A stretch of DNA of 64,000 nucleotides. Source: JAJECS01 sp965219705. Lineage in GTDB: Bacteria; Chloroflexota; UBA11872. This document shows positions 16,828 to 25,639 of this stretch, one piece after another. The stretch covers positions 1,984,001 to 2,048,000 of the forward strand of contig OZ244789.1 in assembly GCA_965219705.1 (NCBI GenBank), written 5' to 3'. A program made the translations under genes and the position numbers. The notes beneath the pieces are model-generated. The model did not search any database, had not been told where the DNA came from, and worked only from the letters and a program-made list of their open reading frames with translations. The stretch's first letter is position 1. Every line of letters starts with the position of its first letter.

Positions 16828-17133
16828 ATGGCAACGACACCGACGCGTCCGTGGGATCCAGCGGATCACCTGGAGACCGACGAGGACATCGTCGCCTACC
16901 TCGAAGCGGCATTCGAGGACGGTGACCCGACACTCATCGCAGCCGCCCTGGGTGACATCGCCAGAGCCCGGGGCATGACGGAAGTTGCCGCGGAGGCCGG
17001 GCTCGGCCGGGAGAGTCTCTACAAAGCGCTCTCGCCGAACGGCAACCCGGAATTCGCCACCGTACTCAAGGTCATGCAGGCCCTGGGTCTGCGGCTGCAT
17101 GCGTCGGCTATGTCACGCGCGGCTGCTGACTGA
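16828..17133 (+). CDS. HigA-like antitoxin of the killer-protein module
   Basis: The 101-residue protein is the usual antidote partner of this toxin type: an acidic N-terminus (ETDEDIVAYLEAAFEDGD), then a helix-turn-helix, ARARGMTEVAAEAGLGRESL, followed by YKALSPNGNPEFATVLKVMQ. It neutralises the toxin and binds the operon control site. AGGAGGAAAGAGGC lies directly before the ATG, a strong ribosome binding site, which suits the need for antitoxin in excess over toxin. Confidence 0.88.
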   Translation: MATTPTRPWDPADHLETDEDIVAYLEAAFEDGDPTLIAAALGDIARARGMTEVAAEAGLGRESLYKALSPNGNPEFATVLKVMQALGLRLHASAMSRAAAD

Positions 17134-17218
17134 TGGCCGCGGCAAAACGTTCGCTCGTGCCGAGCGCCGTACATAATGGACCACAGCGTGAGCCCACTCG
17201 TTACAAGAAAGCGTGCCA

Positions 17219-18157
17219 ATGAGCCAGGGGCGGACGATCTACCTGAACGGGCGGTTTGTGCCCGAGGCCGACGCGCGGGTGTCGGTGTTCGACTCCGCGC
17301 TCGTGTGGGGCGACATGGTGTTCGAGACCACGCGGTCGTTCGGGCATCGGCCCTTCAAGCTGCGGGCGCACCTGGAGCGGTTGGGCGCGTCGATGGTTGC
17401 CAGCGACATTGATTGCGGCCTGACGCTGGACGGGCTGGAGGAGGCCACAGACGAGCTGGTGCGCCGCAACGCGCCGCTCTATCCGCCGGACGTCGACTTC
17501 ACCATCGTGCACAACGTGTCGCCGGGGGTATTCGCGCTCTACGCGGATGCGGCGCCGGAGGCCGGACGCCCGACGGTGGCGATCCATACCTGGCCGCTGA
17601 TCCCTTATATCGGGCCGATGGCCGACTGGTTCGACACCGGAGTGCGCGCGCATGTGCCGCGGCAGCATGCGATTCCCGGGAGGCTGCTCGATCCGAAGGT
17701 CAAGAGCCGCTCTCGAATGCATTACCGGCTGGCGCTCAACGAGGCCCAGCAGCACGGCGCCGACACCTGGGCGGTGCTGGTGGACGAGGACGGCTATCTG
17801 ACCGAGGGCACCGGCTCGAACTTTTTCATCGTGCGCGACGGCGTGCTGCTCACGCCCGAGCCGCGGCACATCCTGCGCGGCGTGACGCGGCAGAGCATTC
17901 TGGACCTGGCCGGCGAGATCGGCGTGCCCGTGCGCGAGGCCAACCTCGAGCCCTACGACGTCATCGTGGCGCAGGAAGCCTTCTTCGCCTCGACGCCGTT
18001 CGTCATCATGCCGGCCACGCGCTTCAACGGCCGCCCCGTGGGCGACGGCGCCGTGGGGCCGATCACGGCCCGCCTGCTCGACGCTTTCAGCGAAACCGTG
18101 GGCGTGGACATCGTGGCGCAGGCCAAGGCCTACGGCCAGCAGCTCCGCGCCGGCTAG
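17219..18157 (+). CDS. Class IV PLP-dependent aminotransferase
   Basis: The protein of about 312 residues is a fold-type IV aminotransferase. It shows YLNGRFVPEADARVSVFDSA near the start, the phosphate-site region RAHLERL, the PLP lysine in DPKVKSRSRMHYRLAL, and EGTGSNFFIVRDG, which is diagnostic for branched-chain or D-amino acid aminotransferases and 4-amino-4-deoxychorismate lyases. Substrate specificity cannot be fixed; a branched-chain-like enzyme is the default. ATG 17219 is preferred over an in-frame GTG at 17213. Its stop lies in a 20-base palindrome shared with the converging aquaporin gene. Confidence 0.88.
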   Translation: MSQGRTIYLNGRFVPEADARVSVFDSALVWGDMVFETTRSFGHRPFKLRAHLERLGASMVASDIDCGLTLDGLEEATDELVRRNAPLYPPDVDFTIVHNVSPGVFALYADAAPEAGRPTVAIHTWPLIPYIGPMADWFDTGVRAHVPRQHAIPGRLLDPKVKSRSRMHYRLALNEAQQHGADTWAVLVDEDGYLTEGTGSNFFIVRDGVLLTPEPRHILRGVTRQSILDLAGEIGVPVREANLEPYDVIVAQEAFFASTPFVIMPATRFNGRPVGDGAVGPITARLLDAFSETVGVDIVAQAKAYGQQLRAG

Positions 18158-18167
18158 CTAGCCGGCG
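18148..18167. terminator. Palindrome across two converging stop codons
   Basis: CGCCGGCTAGCTAGCCGGCG is a perfect 20-base palindrome. It contains the stop codon of the aminotransferase (18155-18157) and, on the other strand, that of the aquaporin (18160-18158), with no base between them. It may serve as a bidirectional terminator, although no T-run follows on either strand. Confidence 0.4.
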
Positions 18168-18853
18168 TCGGAGCTGCCGCGCAGATTGTGGATGACCGCG
18201 GCTACGACTCCGGCAGCAAGACCGCCGACGATCGGACCGAGCCAGTAGATCCAGTGCGAGTCGAAGTTCCACGCCACGACGGCGGGGCCGAAGCTGCGCG
18301 CGGGGTTCAGTGAGGCGCCGGTGATCGCGCCACCCACGAGGATGCAAGCTCCCAGCGTGGCGCCGATGGCGGCGCCCGCCGCGGCCGCCGGCACCTTGCC
18401 GCTCACCGCCACCCCGATGATGACGGAGACCAACAGGAACGTCATCACGGCCTCGAGCAGGAAGACCTGTCCGAGGCCCACGTCGGCGCCCGGCAGCGTC
18501 AGGCCCGTACCGGGGCCCGTCGGCCAGGTCCAGGCGTGCAGCAGCGCGCCCACCAGGCCGCCGGCGATCTGCGCGACGACGTATGGGGGGACTTGCCGCA
18601 GGGGGAACTTGCCGATGGCCGCCAGGCTGAGCGTCACGGCGGGGTTGATGTGGCAGCCGGATACGTGGCCGAGGGCGTAGACCAGCGCGGCCAAGATCAG
18701 GGCATGACCGATGGCCGGGATAACCAGATCGCCGGCGGCAACGCCGCCGAAGCCGGCTTGCGCCATGGCGGCCGTCATCGTGGCGACGAATACCAGGCTC
18801 ATTGTGCCGACGAGCTCGGCCAGCAAGGCCCGCGGCTGGAGCATCGTGATCAT
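18158..18853 (-). CDS. MIP-family channel (aquaporin/glycerol facilitator)
   Basis: The protein of 231 residues has six membrane segments and both pore motifs, SGCHINPAVT and GASLNPARSFGP, with the invariant Arg after the second. It begins MITMLQPRALLAELVGTMSL, so ATG 18853 is the natural start. Such channels pass water or small neutral solutes. The histidine that typifies water-selective AqpZ before the second motif is not evident (Ile there in my alignment), so selectivity is open. The very alanine- and glycine-rich helices are ordinary for the family. Confidence 0.88.
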   Translation of the reverse strand: MITMLQPRALLAELVGTMSLVFVATMTAAMAQAGFGGVAAGDLVIPAIGHALILAALVYALGHVSGCHINPAVTLSLAAIGKFPLRQVPPYVVAQIAGGLVGALLHAWTWPTGPGTGLTLPGADVGLGQVFLLEAVMTFLLVSVIIGVAVSGKVPAAAAGAAIGATLGACILVGGAITGASLNPARSFGPAVVAWNFDSHWIYWLGPIVGGLAAGVVAAVIHNLRGSSDAG

Positions 18854-19127
18854 GGTGCGACTCCCGGTTCTGGCTTCCCGCCCGCGCGAGAATAACGAAG
18901 GTGGCCGGCATGCGGTTGCAGCATCATGGCCGAGGTGCGGACCTCCTTGTACGCCGTGATCCGGCCGCATGCTCGGCATCCCAGCGGTGCGCCGATGATC
19001 GCAGGCTGGCCGCCGGCTTGCCAATGGGAGCCTCATATATGACATATCATCTCAATAGGAAGTGGGCGATCGTTGACAATGGGCCGGTTGGACCGGCTTC
19101 CGTGCCGTCCGACGATCCTGGAGCGCA

Positions 19128-20429
19128 ATGCCTGAACCAGCGGCGGTGACGCACTCGCACCTGTGGCGGCCCGGCCAGCCCATCAGCCGGCGTGCCCTGA
19201 TGGGCGGGACGCTCATCGGCGCGGCGGCGGTGGCCGCGACGCCGCTGCTGGTGCGCTCGGTGACCGAGGAAGAAATTACGGCCACTGAGCAGGAAATCGA
19301 GCGCGTGGATGATGAGCGGCGCGCCGCCGAGGCGCTCGTGGCGGCCGCCGCCGCGCGGGAGGGGACGCTGCAGCAGCAACTCGCCGTGATTGACCGCGAC
19401 CGCTATCTCGCCGCCGAGCGGCTGATCCGAGTTAAGCGGGAGCTCGAGACCGTGGAGCTCGAGGTCTTCGACATCAACCAGTCGATCGGGCAGCTCAACG
19501 TCGCGGTGGCCAACGAGACGTCCGTGCTGGAGCGCAAGATGCGGTCCCTCTACAAGGCGGGCCGCACGACGATGCTGGAGACGGTCCTAGCCGCCGACTC
19601 ATTTGCGAGCGCGCTCGACCGCGCGGCGGCGCTCGAGCGATTGCTGGCGCGCGGCGTCGCCGACATCGACCAGCTCCGGTCACGGCGACACGAGGTGCAG
19701 CTGCGCACGGCCGACCTGACGGCGCGCTTGGACCGGCAGGAGGAGCTCCAGGCCGAGGCCGAGGCAATCGAGGCCGAGCTTGCGCGCCGGGCCGAGGAGC
19801 AGCGCGACCTCATCTTCAGCGTGCAGCAGGAGCAGGCGGAGCGCGAGGAAGACGTAAACGCCTTCGAGGCCGAGGCAGCCGCCATCGCCTATCGCGTCAC
19901 GCTCCTGCGCGACATTCGCGAGCGCGAGCTCGTTGAGCTGGAGCGTCGGCGGCGCGCCGCCGAGGCGTTGGAGCAGGCACAGAAGCTCGCGCAGCAAATC
20001 GGCGCGCAGGAAGGCGCGGTCACCAGCGGGCCATATATCTGGCCGCTGCTGGGCCTCATCACCACCGAGTACGGCGGGTGCACGTTCGGGCAGTGTCCGC
20101 ACTTTGGCATGGACATTGCCGCCTCGTCGGGCACCCCAATCGTGGCGGCGAACGACGGCGTGGTGCTGGCGGCCGGGCTGGTCGTGCCGGGCGACCGGCG
20201 GGCGTCATACGGGATGATCGTGATCGTCGCGCACAGCGAGACCGAAGAGACCCTCTATGCGCATCTGGACGATCTCACGTGGCCGCCGCCGGTTGCGCCG
20301 GGGCAGTTCGTGAGCCGCGGTCAGACGATTGGGTTCGTCGGCCTCACGGGGTGGACCACCGGTCCCCACCTGCACCTGGAATATCGCGTCGGCGGGGCCG
20401 CGCTCAATCCTCGGCAAGTGCTGGTCTAG
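19128..20429 (+). CDS. M23 (LytM-type) peptidase with EnvC-like coiled coil
   Basis: The 433-residue protein starts with a twin-arginine-like signal (ISRRALMGGTLIGAAAVAAT). A long coiled coil follows (about residues 45-290, rich in RRAEEQRDLIFSVQQEQAER-type heptads), then a LytM domain with zinc ligands in CPHFGMDIAA and GPHLHLEYR. EnvC-like proteins either cut peptidoglycan or activate amidases at division. Both His motifs are present, so it may be an active endopeptidase. A small AT-rich stretch with TTGACA at 19073 lies upstream but no matching -10 was found. Confidence 0.88.
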   Translation: MPEPAAVTHSHLWRPGQPISRRALMGGTLIGAAAVAATPLLVRSVTEEEITATEQEIERVDDERRAAEALVAAAAAREGTLQQQLAVIDRDRYLAAERLIRVKRELETVELEVFDINQSIGQLNVAVANETSVLERKMRSLYKAGRTTMLETVLAADSFASALDRAAALERLLARGVADIDQLRSRRHEVQLRTADLTARLDRQEELQAEAEAIEAELARRAEEQRDLIFSVQQEQAEREEDVNAFEAEAAAIAYRVTLLRDIRERELVELERRRRAAEALEQAQKLAQQIGAQEGAVTSGPYIWPLLGLITTEYGGCTFGQCPHFGMDIAASSGTPIVAANDGVVLAAGLVVPGDRRASYGMIVIVAHSETEETLYAHLDDLTWPPPVAPGQFVSRGQTIGFVGLTGWTTGPHLHLEYRVGGAALNPRQVLV

Positions 20430-20453
20430 CGCGCGACGCCGGTCCGGCCGCTC

Positions 20454-20789
20454 TCAGCCCAGGCGCCGGTAGAAGCACGTCCGCTCGCCCGTGTGGCAGG
20501 CGGGGCCGGCCGGATGGACCTTCACGACCAGGGCGTCTCCGTCGCAGTCGACCTGGATCGACGCCACGGTCAGCACGTTGCCCGACGTGGCGCCCTTGTG
20601 CCACAGCTCCTGACGGCTGCGGCTCCAGAACCAGGCCTCGCCCGACTCGCGCGTGCGGGCAAGCGACTCGCGGTTCATGTAGGCGAGCATCAGGACCTCA
20701 CCGGTGGCGGCGTCCTGGCAAATGGCCGGCACGAGCCCGCGATCGTCAAACGCGGGCTGTGCGGTCTCAGCTGGCGCGGTGGCGGTCAT
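20454..20789 (-). CDS. hisI: Phosphoribosyl-AMP cyclohydrolase
   Basis: HisI opens the adenine ring of phosphoribosyl-AMP, the third step of histidine synthesis. The 111-residue protein is complete: LMLAYMNRESLARTRESGEA, WFWSRSRQELWHKGATSGN, the metal motif DCDGDALVVKV, and cysteines in GPACHTGERTCFYRRLG. The hydrolase HisE domain is not fused. The gene stands alone with respect to other his genes and follows the DUF169 gene on the same strand by about 41 bases; a functional link is not evident. Confidence 0.95.
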   Translation of the reverse strand: MTATAPAETAQPAFDDRGLVPAICQDAATGEVLMLAYMNRESLARTRESGEAWFWSRSRQELWHKGATSGNVLTVASIQVDCDGDALVVKVHPAGPACHTGERTCFYRRLG

Positions 20790-20830
20790 AAGGCTGATCC
20801 TCTCCGACGGGCGTCTCGCGGGCCGCCCGG

Positions 20831-21538
20831 CTAGACGGCCGCCTTCATCGTCACGTACTGGGCCTCCATCGTCGCGTTAACCGCCAGCGTGGCGTCCAGA
20901 CGGTCGGCCAGCGTGTCCAGGGCGGCGCCGGGGATGGCGGTGAGCACGTAGGCGTCGGGAATCTCGGTGAACGTTCGCATGCCGATGCAGCCGAGCGAGA
21001 CCGACGCTGCGCCGCGCGCGGCTGCCGCGGGCAGCACGCCACATGCCGGCCGACCAAACACCGAATCTCCCGAACCGGTCCAGAGGGTTCCCCCGAGACT
21101 CTCCTCGAGATACATCGTCTGTTTGGGTGTCAGCCACAGGATGACGCTGTCGGGATCGAGAGGGAACTCGGCCAGCGGGCCGTATACCGCGCCGCGTGGG
21201 CCCGCATCGAAATGGGGGATGTGCGCGACCTCTTCCTCGCGAATATAGGCCACGGCGCACATATCGCCGACCAGGCCCATCAGCTCTTCTTGCTTGAGTG
21301 CGGGGAGCTCGAACCCCATCACCATCGCCCCGATGGGACAGCCCATGTGGGCCGCCTCGTCGGCAAAGAACACTTGCTGCTCGGCCCGGCGCCAAAACGT
21401 GCACGCCGACGGCACGGCGTCGGTCCACACCGCGGTCGCCGACGGCGGGGCGTCGACCCGAGCGACCGCCACCGGTGGGTAGTCCAGGTCAAAGGCGGTC
21501 TGGAGACGGATCGCCAGGTTGGCATAGGGCTTGGGCAT
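20831..21538 (-). CDS. DUF169 family protein
   Basis: The protein of 235 residues starts MPKPYANLAIRLQTAFDLDY and continues PPVAVARV, the opening of the DUF169 family. Conserved elements include CTFWRRAEQQVFFADEAAHM, GCPIGAMVMGFELP and cysteines in GRPACGVLPAA and SLGCIGMRTFTEI. The family is widespread in anaerobes and Chloroflexota and has no settled function; the cysteine pattern suggests a metal or thiol role. Start at 21538 is chosen because the conserved region begins there. Confidence 0.8.
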   Translation of the reverse strand: MPKPYANLAIRLQTAFDLDYPPVAVARVDAPPSATAVWTDAVPSACTFWRRAEQQVFFADEAAHMGCPIGAMVMGFELPALKQEELMGLVGDMCAVAYIREEEVAHIPHFDAGPRGAVYGPLAEFPLDPDSVILWLTPKQTMYLEESLGGTLWTGSGDSVFGRPACGVLPAAAARGAASVSLGCIGMRTFTEIPDAYVLTAIPGAALDTLADRLDATLAVNATMEAQYVTMKAAV

Positions 21539-21668
21539 CAGGCTGGCTCCATGGGACGGCGCGCACGCCGCTGTCGCTGGTGGATTCCTCGATGGTGACA
21601 CACCGGCCAGGAAGACTCCCCGCTCTGGCCCGTGGTGCGTCTGGGACGCCGGCGATTCCTACCGGTTG

Positions 21669-22106
21669 CTAGGTCGCGCTGCTGTGGCACGCCCCGCAAA
21701 GGCCAAAGACCTCGAGCACGTGCCGGGTTATTGCGAACCCTGTCCGCCGCTCGATCTCGGTGGTGGTGGAGTCGAATGTGCAGCGGTCGATGAGGGCGAC
21801 CGAGCTGCATTGTTCGCACACCACGTGGTGCTGATCGGGCGTCCGGCGCGCCAAGTAGCGGTGCTGCTCGGGTGAGGGATGCACGGTTTCTACCGCGTCA
21901 ATGTCGCGCAGCAGATCCAGCGTTCGATAGACGGTGCTCCGGGACGCGTTGCCATCGGCTCGCCGCACGGCGGCGACCAACTCTTCCGCCGACATGCCGG
22001 CCGGCGCGGCATCGATCTCCGCGAGAATCAGACGCCGCTGATCGGTGACGCGGCCGCCGGCGCTCCGCAAGGCGGCGAGCGTGCGACTGATCCAGGCTGA
22101 GGTCAT
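21669..22106 (-). CDS. Fur-family metal-dependent repressor
   Basis: The protein of 145 residues has the Fur winged helix (AGGRVTDQRRLILAEIDAAP, ELVAAVRRADGNASRSTVYR, TLDLLRDIDAVE) and a dimer domain with two Cys pairs, VCEQCSS and LCGACHSS, that bind structural zinc, plus DQHHVVC. Whether it senses iron, zinc, nickel or peroxide is not clear. An in-frame ATG lies at 22136, but a TACAAT box just beyond it would start transcription near 22134, which favours 22106. It diverges from the cyclopropane synthase gene, which it might control. Confidence 0.88.
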   Translation of the reverse strand: MTSAWISRTLAALRSAGGRVTDQRRLILAEIDAAPAGMSAEELVAAVRRADGNASRSTVYRTLDLLRDIDAVETVHPSPEQHRYLARRTPDQHHVVCEQCSSVALIDRCTFDSTTTEIERRTGFAITRHVLEVFGLCGACHSSAT

Positions 22107-22140
22107 GGCAGGGCGGCCGAACGTGGCGCGGTGCATCTCA

Positions 22141-22177
22141 ATTGTACGGCTCTTGCGGTGAACGCGATGTCGCGTTC
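22141..22177 (-). promoter_or_regulatory. fur-side promoter with palindromic operator candidate
   Basis: On the minus strand TACAAT (22146-22141) is a good -10 box for the Fur-family gene. About 14 bases upstream begins the inverted repeat GAACGCGA-TG-TCGCGTTC (22160-22177), with perfect 8-base arms, overlapping the -35 position. It lies in the only intergenic space between the regulator and the lipid cluster and could be bound by the regulator to control both sides. Confidence 0.4.
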
Positions 22178-22287
22178 GTCACCGGGGTCACACGGCGGCC
22201 ACGAGAGGCGTGTCGAGACTGCAATCGCCGTGCGTGCCGTGGCACAATTCCTGCTGAGCTTGCGACGGCTGAGCCTCACCGCTCCAG

Positions 22288-23544
22288 ATGACCAACCCCG
22301 CCCACGCCGCATCCGGTGCGTTCATCCTCCGCCGCCTGCGCCGGTGGTGCGGCAGCGCGCTGCGGGTCGAGTTCCCCGACGGCTCGCGGCGCGACTTCGG
22401 TCCAAGGGACGCTCCCCGCCGGGTGATTGTGCGCGTCCACCACCCGCGCTTCTTCACGCGCGCGCTGCTGGGCGGGACGACCGGCGTGGGCGAGGCGTAC
22501 ATGGCCGGCGAGTGGTCCAGCGACAACCTCACGGCCCTGCTGCAGGAGGTGCTGCGCAACGGCTCGCGGCTGCGCCTGGACTCGCACGCCAGTCTCGTCG
22601 CGCGCCTGCTGAACGGCTGGCGTCACCGGCTGCGGGTCAACACCAAGACCGGCAGCGAGCGCAATATCCAGGCCCACTACGACCTCGGCAATGAGTTTTT
22701 CCGGCTTTTCCTCGACAAGTCACTGACGTATTCGTGCGCGCGCTGGCCCGAAGGGTGCGACGACCTCGCCGAGGCGCAGCGGACCAAGCTGCAAGACATC
22801 TGCGACAAGCTTGGCCTCGGTCCCGAGCACCGCGTGCTGGAGATCGGCAGCGGATGGGGCGGCTTTGCCCTGCACGCTGCCCGCACTACCGGGTGCCGCG
22901 TCACCGGTGTCACGATCTCGCGCGAGCAACTCGAGCTGTCGCGGCGACTCGCGACGCAGGCGGGCCTGGGCGACCGCGTGGACATCCGGTACTGCGACTA
23001 TCGCGACATCAAGGGAAGTTTCGACCGGGTTGTGTCCATAGAAATGTTCGAGGCCGTGGGGCGGGCTTACTGGCGCCAGTTCTTCCAGGTGTGCGAGCGC
23101 GTCCTGCGGCCGGGCGGGCGAATGCTGTTGCAGACCATCGCAATTCCCGACGCCGACATCCACGTGCCCTATCGCGGCGCGGGATGGATCAGCCGTTACA
23201 TCTTCCCGGGCGGATTGCTGCCGGCCATGGGCGAGATCGCCGAGGCGGCCCAGACGCCGCGCCGCGCCCTCGCCGTCCGGCAGGTGGACGAGATCGACCC
23301 TCACTACGTGCGCACGCTGGATGCGTGGCGATCCCGCTTCTGGAGTCGCATCGACGACGTGCGACGGTTGGGATTCGACGAGCCCTTTGTACGCATGTGG
23401 GATTTCTATCTGGCGGCGTGCTCGGCGGCTTTCGCAACCGGGCACGTCCGCGATGTACAGGTGCTGCTCGAGCGCGTGCGAGATGCTGCAACGTCGAGGA
23501 AACATTCGTTTGAATGCGGCGGGCAAATCTCCCACCCTCTGTAG
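22288..23544 (+). CDS. cfa: Cyclopropane-fatty-acyl-phospholipid synthase
   Basis: This 418-residue SAM-dependent enzyme transfers a methylene to double bonds of membrane lipid acyl chains. Visible motifs are HYDLGNEFFRLFLDKSLTYS, CARWPEG, the SAM site VLEIGSGWGGFALHAA, GVTISREQLELS, YCDYRDI and SIEMFEAVGRAYW, then the hydrophobic IPDADIHVPYRG and YIFPGG regions. It leads a run with an acyl desaturase 66 bases later, which would supply its unsaturated substrate. The N-terminal accessory domain of about 100 residues is present. Confidence 0.93.
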   Translation: MTNPAHAASGAFILRRLRRWCGSALRVEFPDGSRRDFGPRDAPRRVIVRVHHPRFFTRALLGGTTGVGEAYMAGEWSSDNLTALLQEVLRNGSRLRLDSHASLVARLLNGWRHRLRVNTKTGSERNIQAHYDLGNEFFRLFLDKSLTYSCARWPEGCDDLAEAQRTKLQDICDKLGLGPEHRVLEIGSGWGGFALHAARTTGCRVTGVTISREQLELSRRLATQAGLGDRVDIRYCDYRDIKGSFDRVVSIEMFEAVGRAYWRQFFQVCERVLRPGGRMLLQTIAIPDADIHVPYRGAGWISRYIFPGGLLPAMGEIAEAAQTPRRALAVRQVDEIDPHYVRTLDAWRSRFWSRIDDVRRLGFDEPFVRMWDFYLAACSAAFATGHVRDVQVLLERVRDAATSRKHSFECGGQISHPL

Positions 23545-23610
23545 TGAAGGTCGCGTTCAAACGCGCTGCATCCCGAAGGTCGCCGTGGCTACCAGTGCCC
23601 GAGGTCGATC

Positions 23611-24516
23611 GTGACGTCTGAAGTCACGCCTGCCATCCGGCGGGACGTTCCCGAGGCGGAAGCCTCGTCACGCTGGTCGGTCGTCACTCGCAATCTCCCC
23701 TTTGCGACCGTGCACGCCCTGGCGCTCACGGCGATTTGGACGGGCGTGAGTTGGCCGGCAGTGGTGGTGTGTCTTGGGCTCTATTGGATGCGCGTGTTTT
23801 TCATCACGGGCTTCTACCACCGCTACTTCTCGCATCGCAGCTATCGGACGTCGCGTGTGTTTCAGGCGGTGATTGCGTTTCTCGGCACGACGGCCATGCA
23901 GAAAGGCCCGCTGTGGTGGGCCGGACATCACCGATTCCACCACCGGCACTCGGACGGCGAGCAGGATGTCCACTCGCCCCTGCATGGCGGCTTCTGGTGG
24001 GCGCATGTCGGGTGGCTGATCCGCGTGAGCCGCGACGATACGCGCTGGGATGAGGTCAAGGACCTGGCTCGCTTTCCGGAGTTGCGGTTCTTTGAGTCGC
24101 AATACCGCCTCGGCATGCTGGGGTTCGCGGGCGGCGTTGTCGGCCTCGGATTCTGGCTGGAACGGTCATTCCCGCATACGGGCGTCACCTGGCCGCAGGT
24201 GCTGGTCTGGGGCTTCATCATCAGCACGGTGATGCTGTGGCACACGACCTATCTGATCAACTCCGGCGCGCATATGTGGGGCAACCGTCGCTTCGCCACC
24301 AAGGACACGAGCCGGAACAACTTCTGGCTGGCGCTGGTCACCATGGGCGAGGGTTGGCACAACAACCACCACCGCTATCCGGGGGCCGAGCGAAACGGGT
24401 TCTATTGGTACGAAATCGACGTGACCCACTGGCTGCTCACGGTGCTGAGCTGGACCGGCCTGGTCTGGGATCTGCGGCGCCCGCCGCGCCACGTCTACGA
24501 GAGCGCTACAGGCTAG
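23611..24516 (+). CDS. Membrane acyl-CoA/acyl-lipid desaturase
   Basis: The 301-residue protein has the three histidine boxes of membrane fatty-acid desaturases: HRYFSHRSY, GHHRFHHRHSD and HNNHHRYPG, plus the WWAGHH and WGNRRF segments and about four membrane helices. Such enzymes insert a cis double bond, usually delta-9, using oxygen and a di-iron centre, so the host is at least aerotolerant. It starts with GTG. Position behind cfa suggests one route: desaturation, then cyclopropanation. Confidence 0.92.
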   Translation: MTSEVTPAIRRDVPEAEASSRWSVVTRNLPFATVHALALTAIWTGVSWPAVVVCLGLYWMRVFFITGFYHRYFSHRSYRTSRVFQAVIAFLGTTAMQKGPLWWAGHHRFHHRHSDGEQDVHSPLHGGFWWAHVGWLIRVSRDDTRWDEVKDLARFPELRFFESQYRLGMLGFAGGVVGLGFWLERSFPHTGVTWPQVLVWGFIISTVMLWHTTYLINSGAHMWGNRRFATKDTSRNNFWLALVTMGEGWHNNHHRYPGAERNGFYWYEIDVTHWLLTVLSWTGLVWDLRRPPRHVYESATG

Positions 24517-24550
24517 CGGTTGCTCTGATTCGCTCTCGCGGACCTGCCCG

Positions 24551-24578
24551 TATAGGGCCGGTTCGCGAACCGCCCACA
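24551..24578. repeat. Palindromic repeat, family B copy 2
   Basis: AGGGCCGGTTCGCGAACCGCCC-type element in the gap after the desaturase, sharing the TTCGCGAA centre and GGGGCGG-like flanks with the copies at 10.05 and 42.6 kb. This copy is the least regular of the three. Confidence 0.6.
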
Positions 24579-24663
24579 GAGCGTTCCCGCAGCGGCCCGC
24601 CCCGCCTCTTGCCGGTTGTGTGCATCCAGCTGACACTGTGAGAGCGGCGATTGGAGGGGCATC

Positions 24664-25572
24664 GTGCGCGTAGCGCTCACCGGCGGCAGCGGACTCATTG
24701 GCGGCGCGGTGACCGCCGCGCTCCAAGCCGAGGCCCACGAGGTGCTCCACCTGGTCCGGCCGCCCCGGCGCGCGGGTTCCGGTCAGATCGCCTGGGACCC
24801 CGTCGCCAGCACGATCGACGCCGGCGGCCTCGAAGGCATTGACGCCGTGGTGCATCTGGCCGGTGAGCCGCTAACGGCGTGGCGCTGGACGTCCGCCAAG
24901 AAGCGCCGCATCTACACCAGCCGGATCGAGGGCACGGCGCTGCTTGCGCAAACGCTGGCCAGATTGCAGAGTCCTCCCCGCGTCCTCGTCTCGTATTCCG
25001 CGGTGGGGTACTACGGGGACCGCGGCGAAGAAATCCTGCGTGAGGACAGCCCGCCGGGGGCGGGCTTCCTGGCCAAGGTCGCGACCGACTGGGAGGCCGC
25101 TGCGCAGCCCGCCGCCGACGGCGGGATCCGTGTGGCGCACCTTCGCGGCGCGCCCGTGGTTGCGGGCCGCTCCGCGTTCCTTACCCGTCAGCTGCCGGCC
25201 TTCAAGCTGGGACTGGGCGGACCGCTCGGCAGTGGCCGCCAGTGGTGGCCGTGGGTGGCGCTGGCCGACGTGGTGGGAGTGGTCCGGCACGTGCTGGCGC
25301 GCGACGACCTGCGGGGACCCATCAACGTGGCGGCGCCGGAGCTATGCACCAATCGCGAGTTCGCTCGCACCTTGGGTCGCGTCCTGGGCCGCCCGGCCCT
25401 GCTGCCAATGGTGTCGCCGCTCTTGCGCGCCCTGATGGGTGAGCTGGCGCGCGAGATGCTGCTGTCCAGCCAGCGGGTTGAGCCCGCCGGCCTGATCGCT
25501 TCCGGCTACCACTTTCACTTTCCGATGCTTGAGCACGCACTGCGGCACGCGCTCGGCCGTCCGATCGCCTGA
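24664..25572 (+). CDS. TIGR01777-type SDR epimerase/reductase
   Basis: The 302-residue protein has the extended short-chain dehydrogenase site VALTGGSGLIGGAV and the family marks VHLAGEPLTAWRWTSAKKRR, YTSRIEGTALLAQ, SYSAVGYYGDRGEE and DWEAAA, ending with the DUF1731 region YHFHFPMLEHALRHAL. The family (SDR39U1) has no firm substrate. GTG 24664 is preceded by GGAGG. It follows the desaturase on the same strand, so a role in lipid modification is possible but not shown. Confidence 0.85.
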   Translation: MRVALTGGSGLIGGAVTAALQAEAHEVLHLVRPPRRAGSGQIAWDPVASTIDAGGLEGIDAVVHLAGEPLTAWRWTSAKKRRIYTSRIEGTALLAQTLARLQSPPRVLVSYSAVGYYGDRGEEILREDSPPGAGFLAKVATDWEAAAQPAADGGIRVAHLRGAPVVAGRSAFLTRQLPAFKLGLGGPLGSGRQWWPWVALADVVGVVRHVLARDDLRGPINVAAPELCTNREFARTLGRVLGRPALLPMVSPLLRALMGELAREMLLSSQRVEPAGLIASGYHFHFPMLEHALRHALGRPIA

Positions 25573-25639
25573 GGCTCGACCGTGCCGCGGCGGTGCGGGA
25601 GACTGCCGCGACAGCGCCGGTCGGGGATTGAGGAACGCC

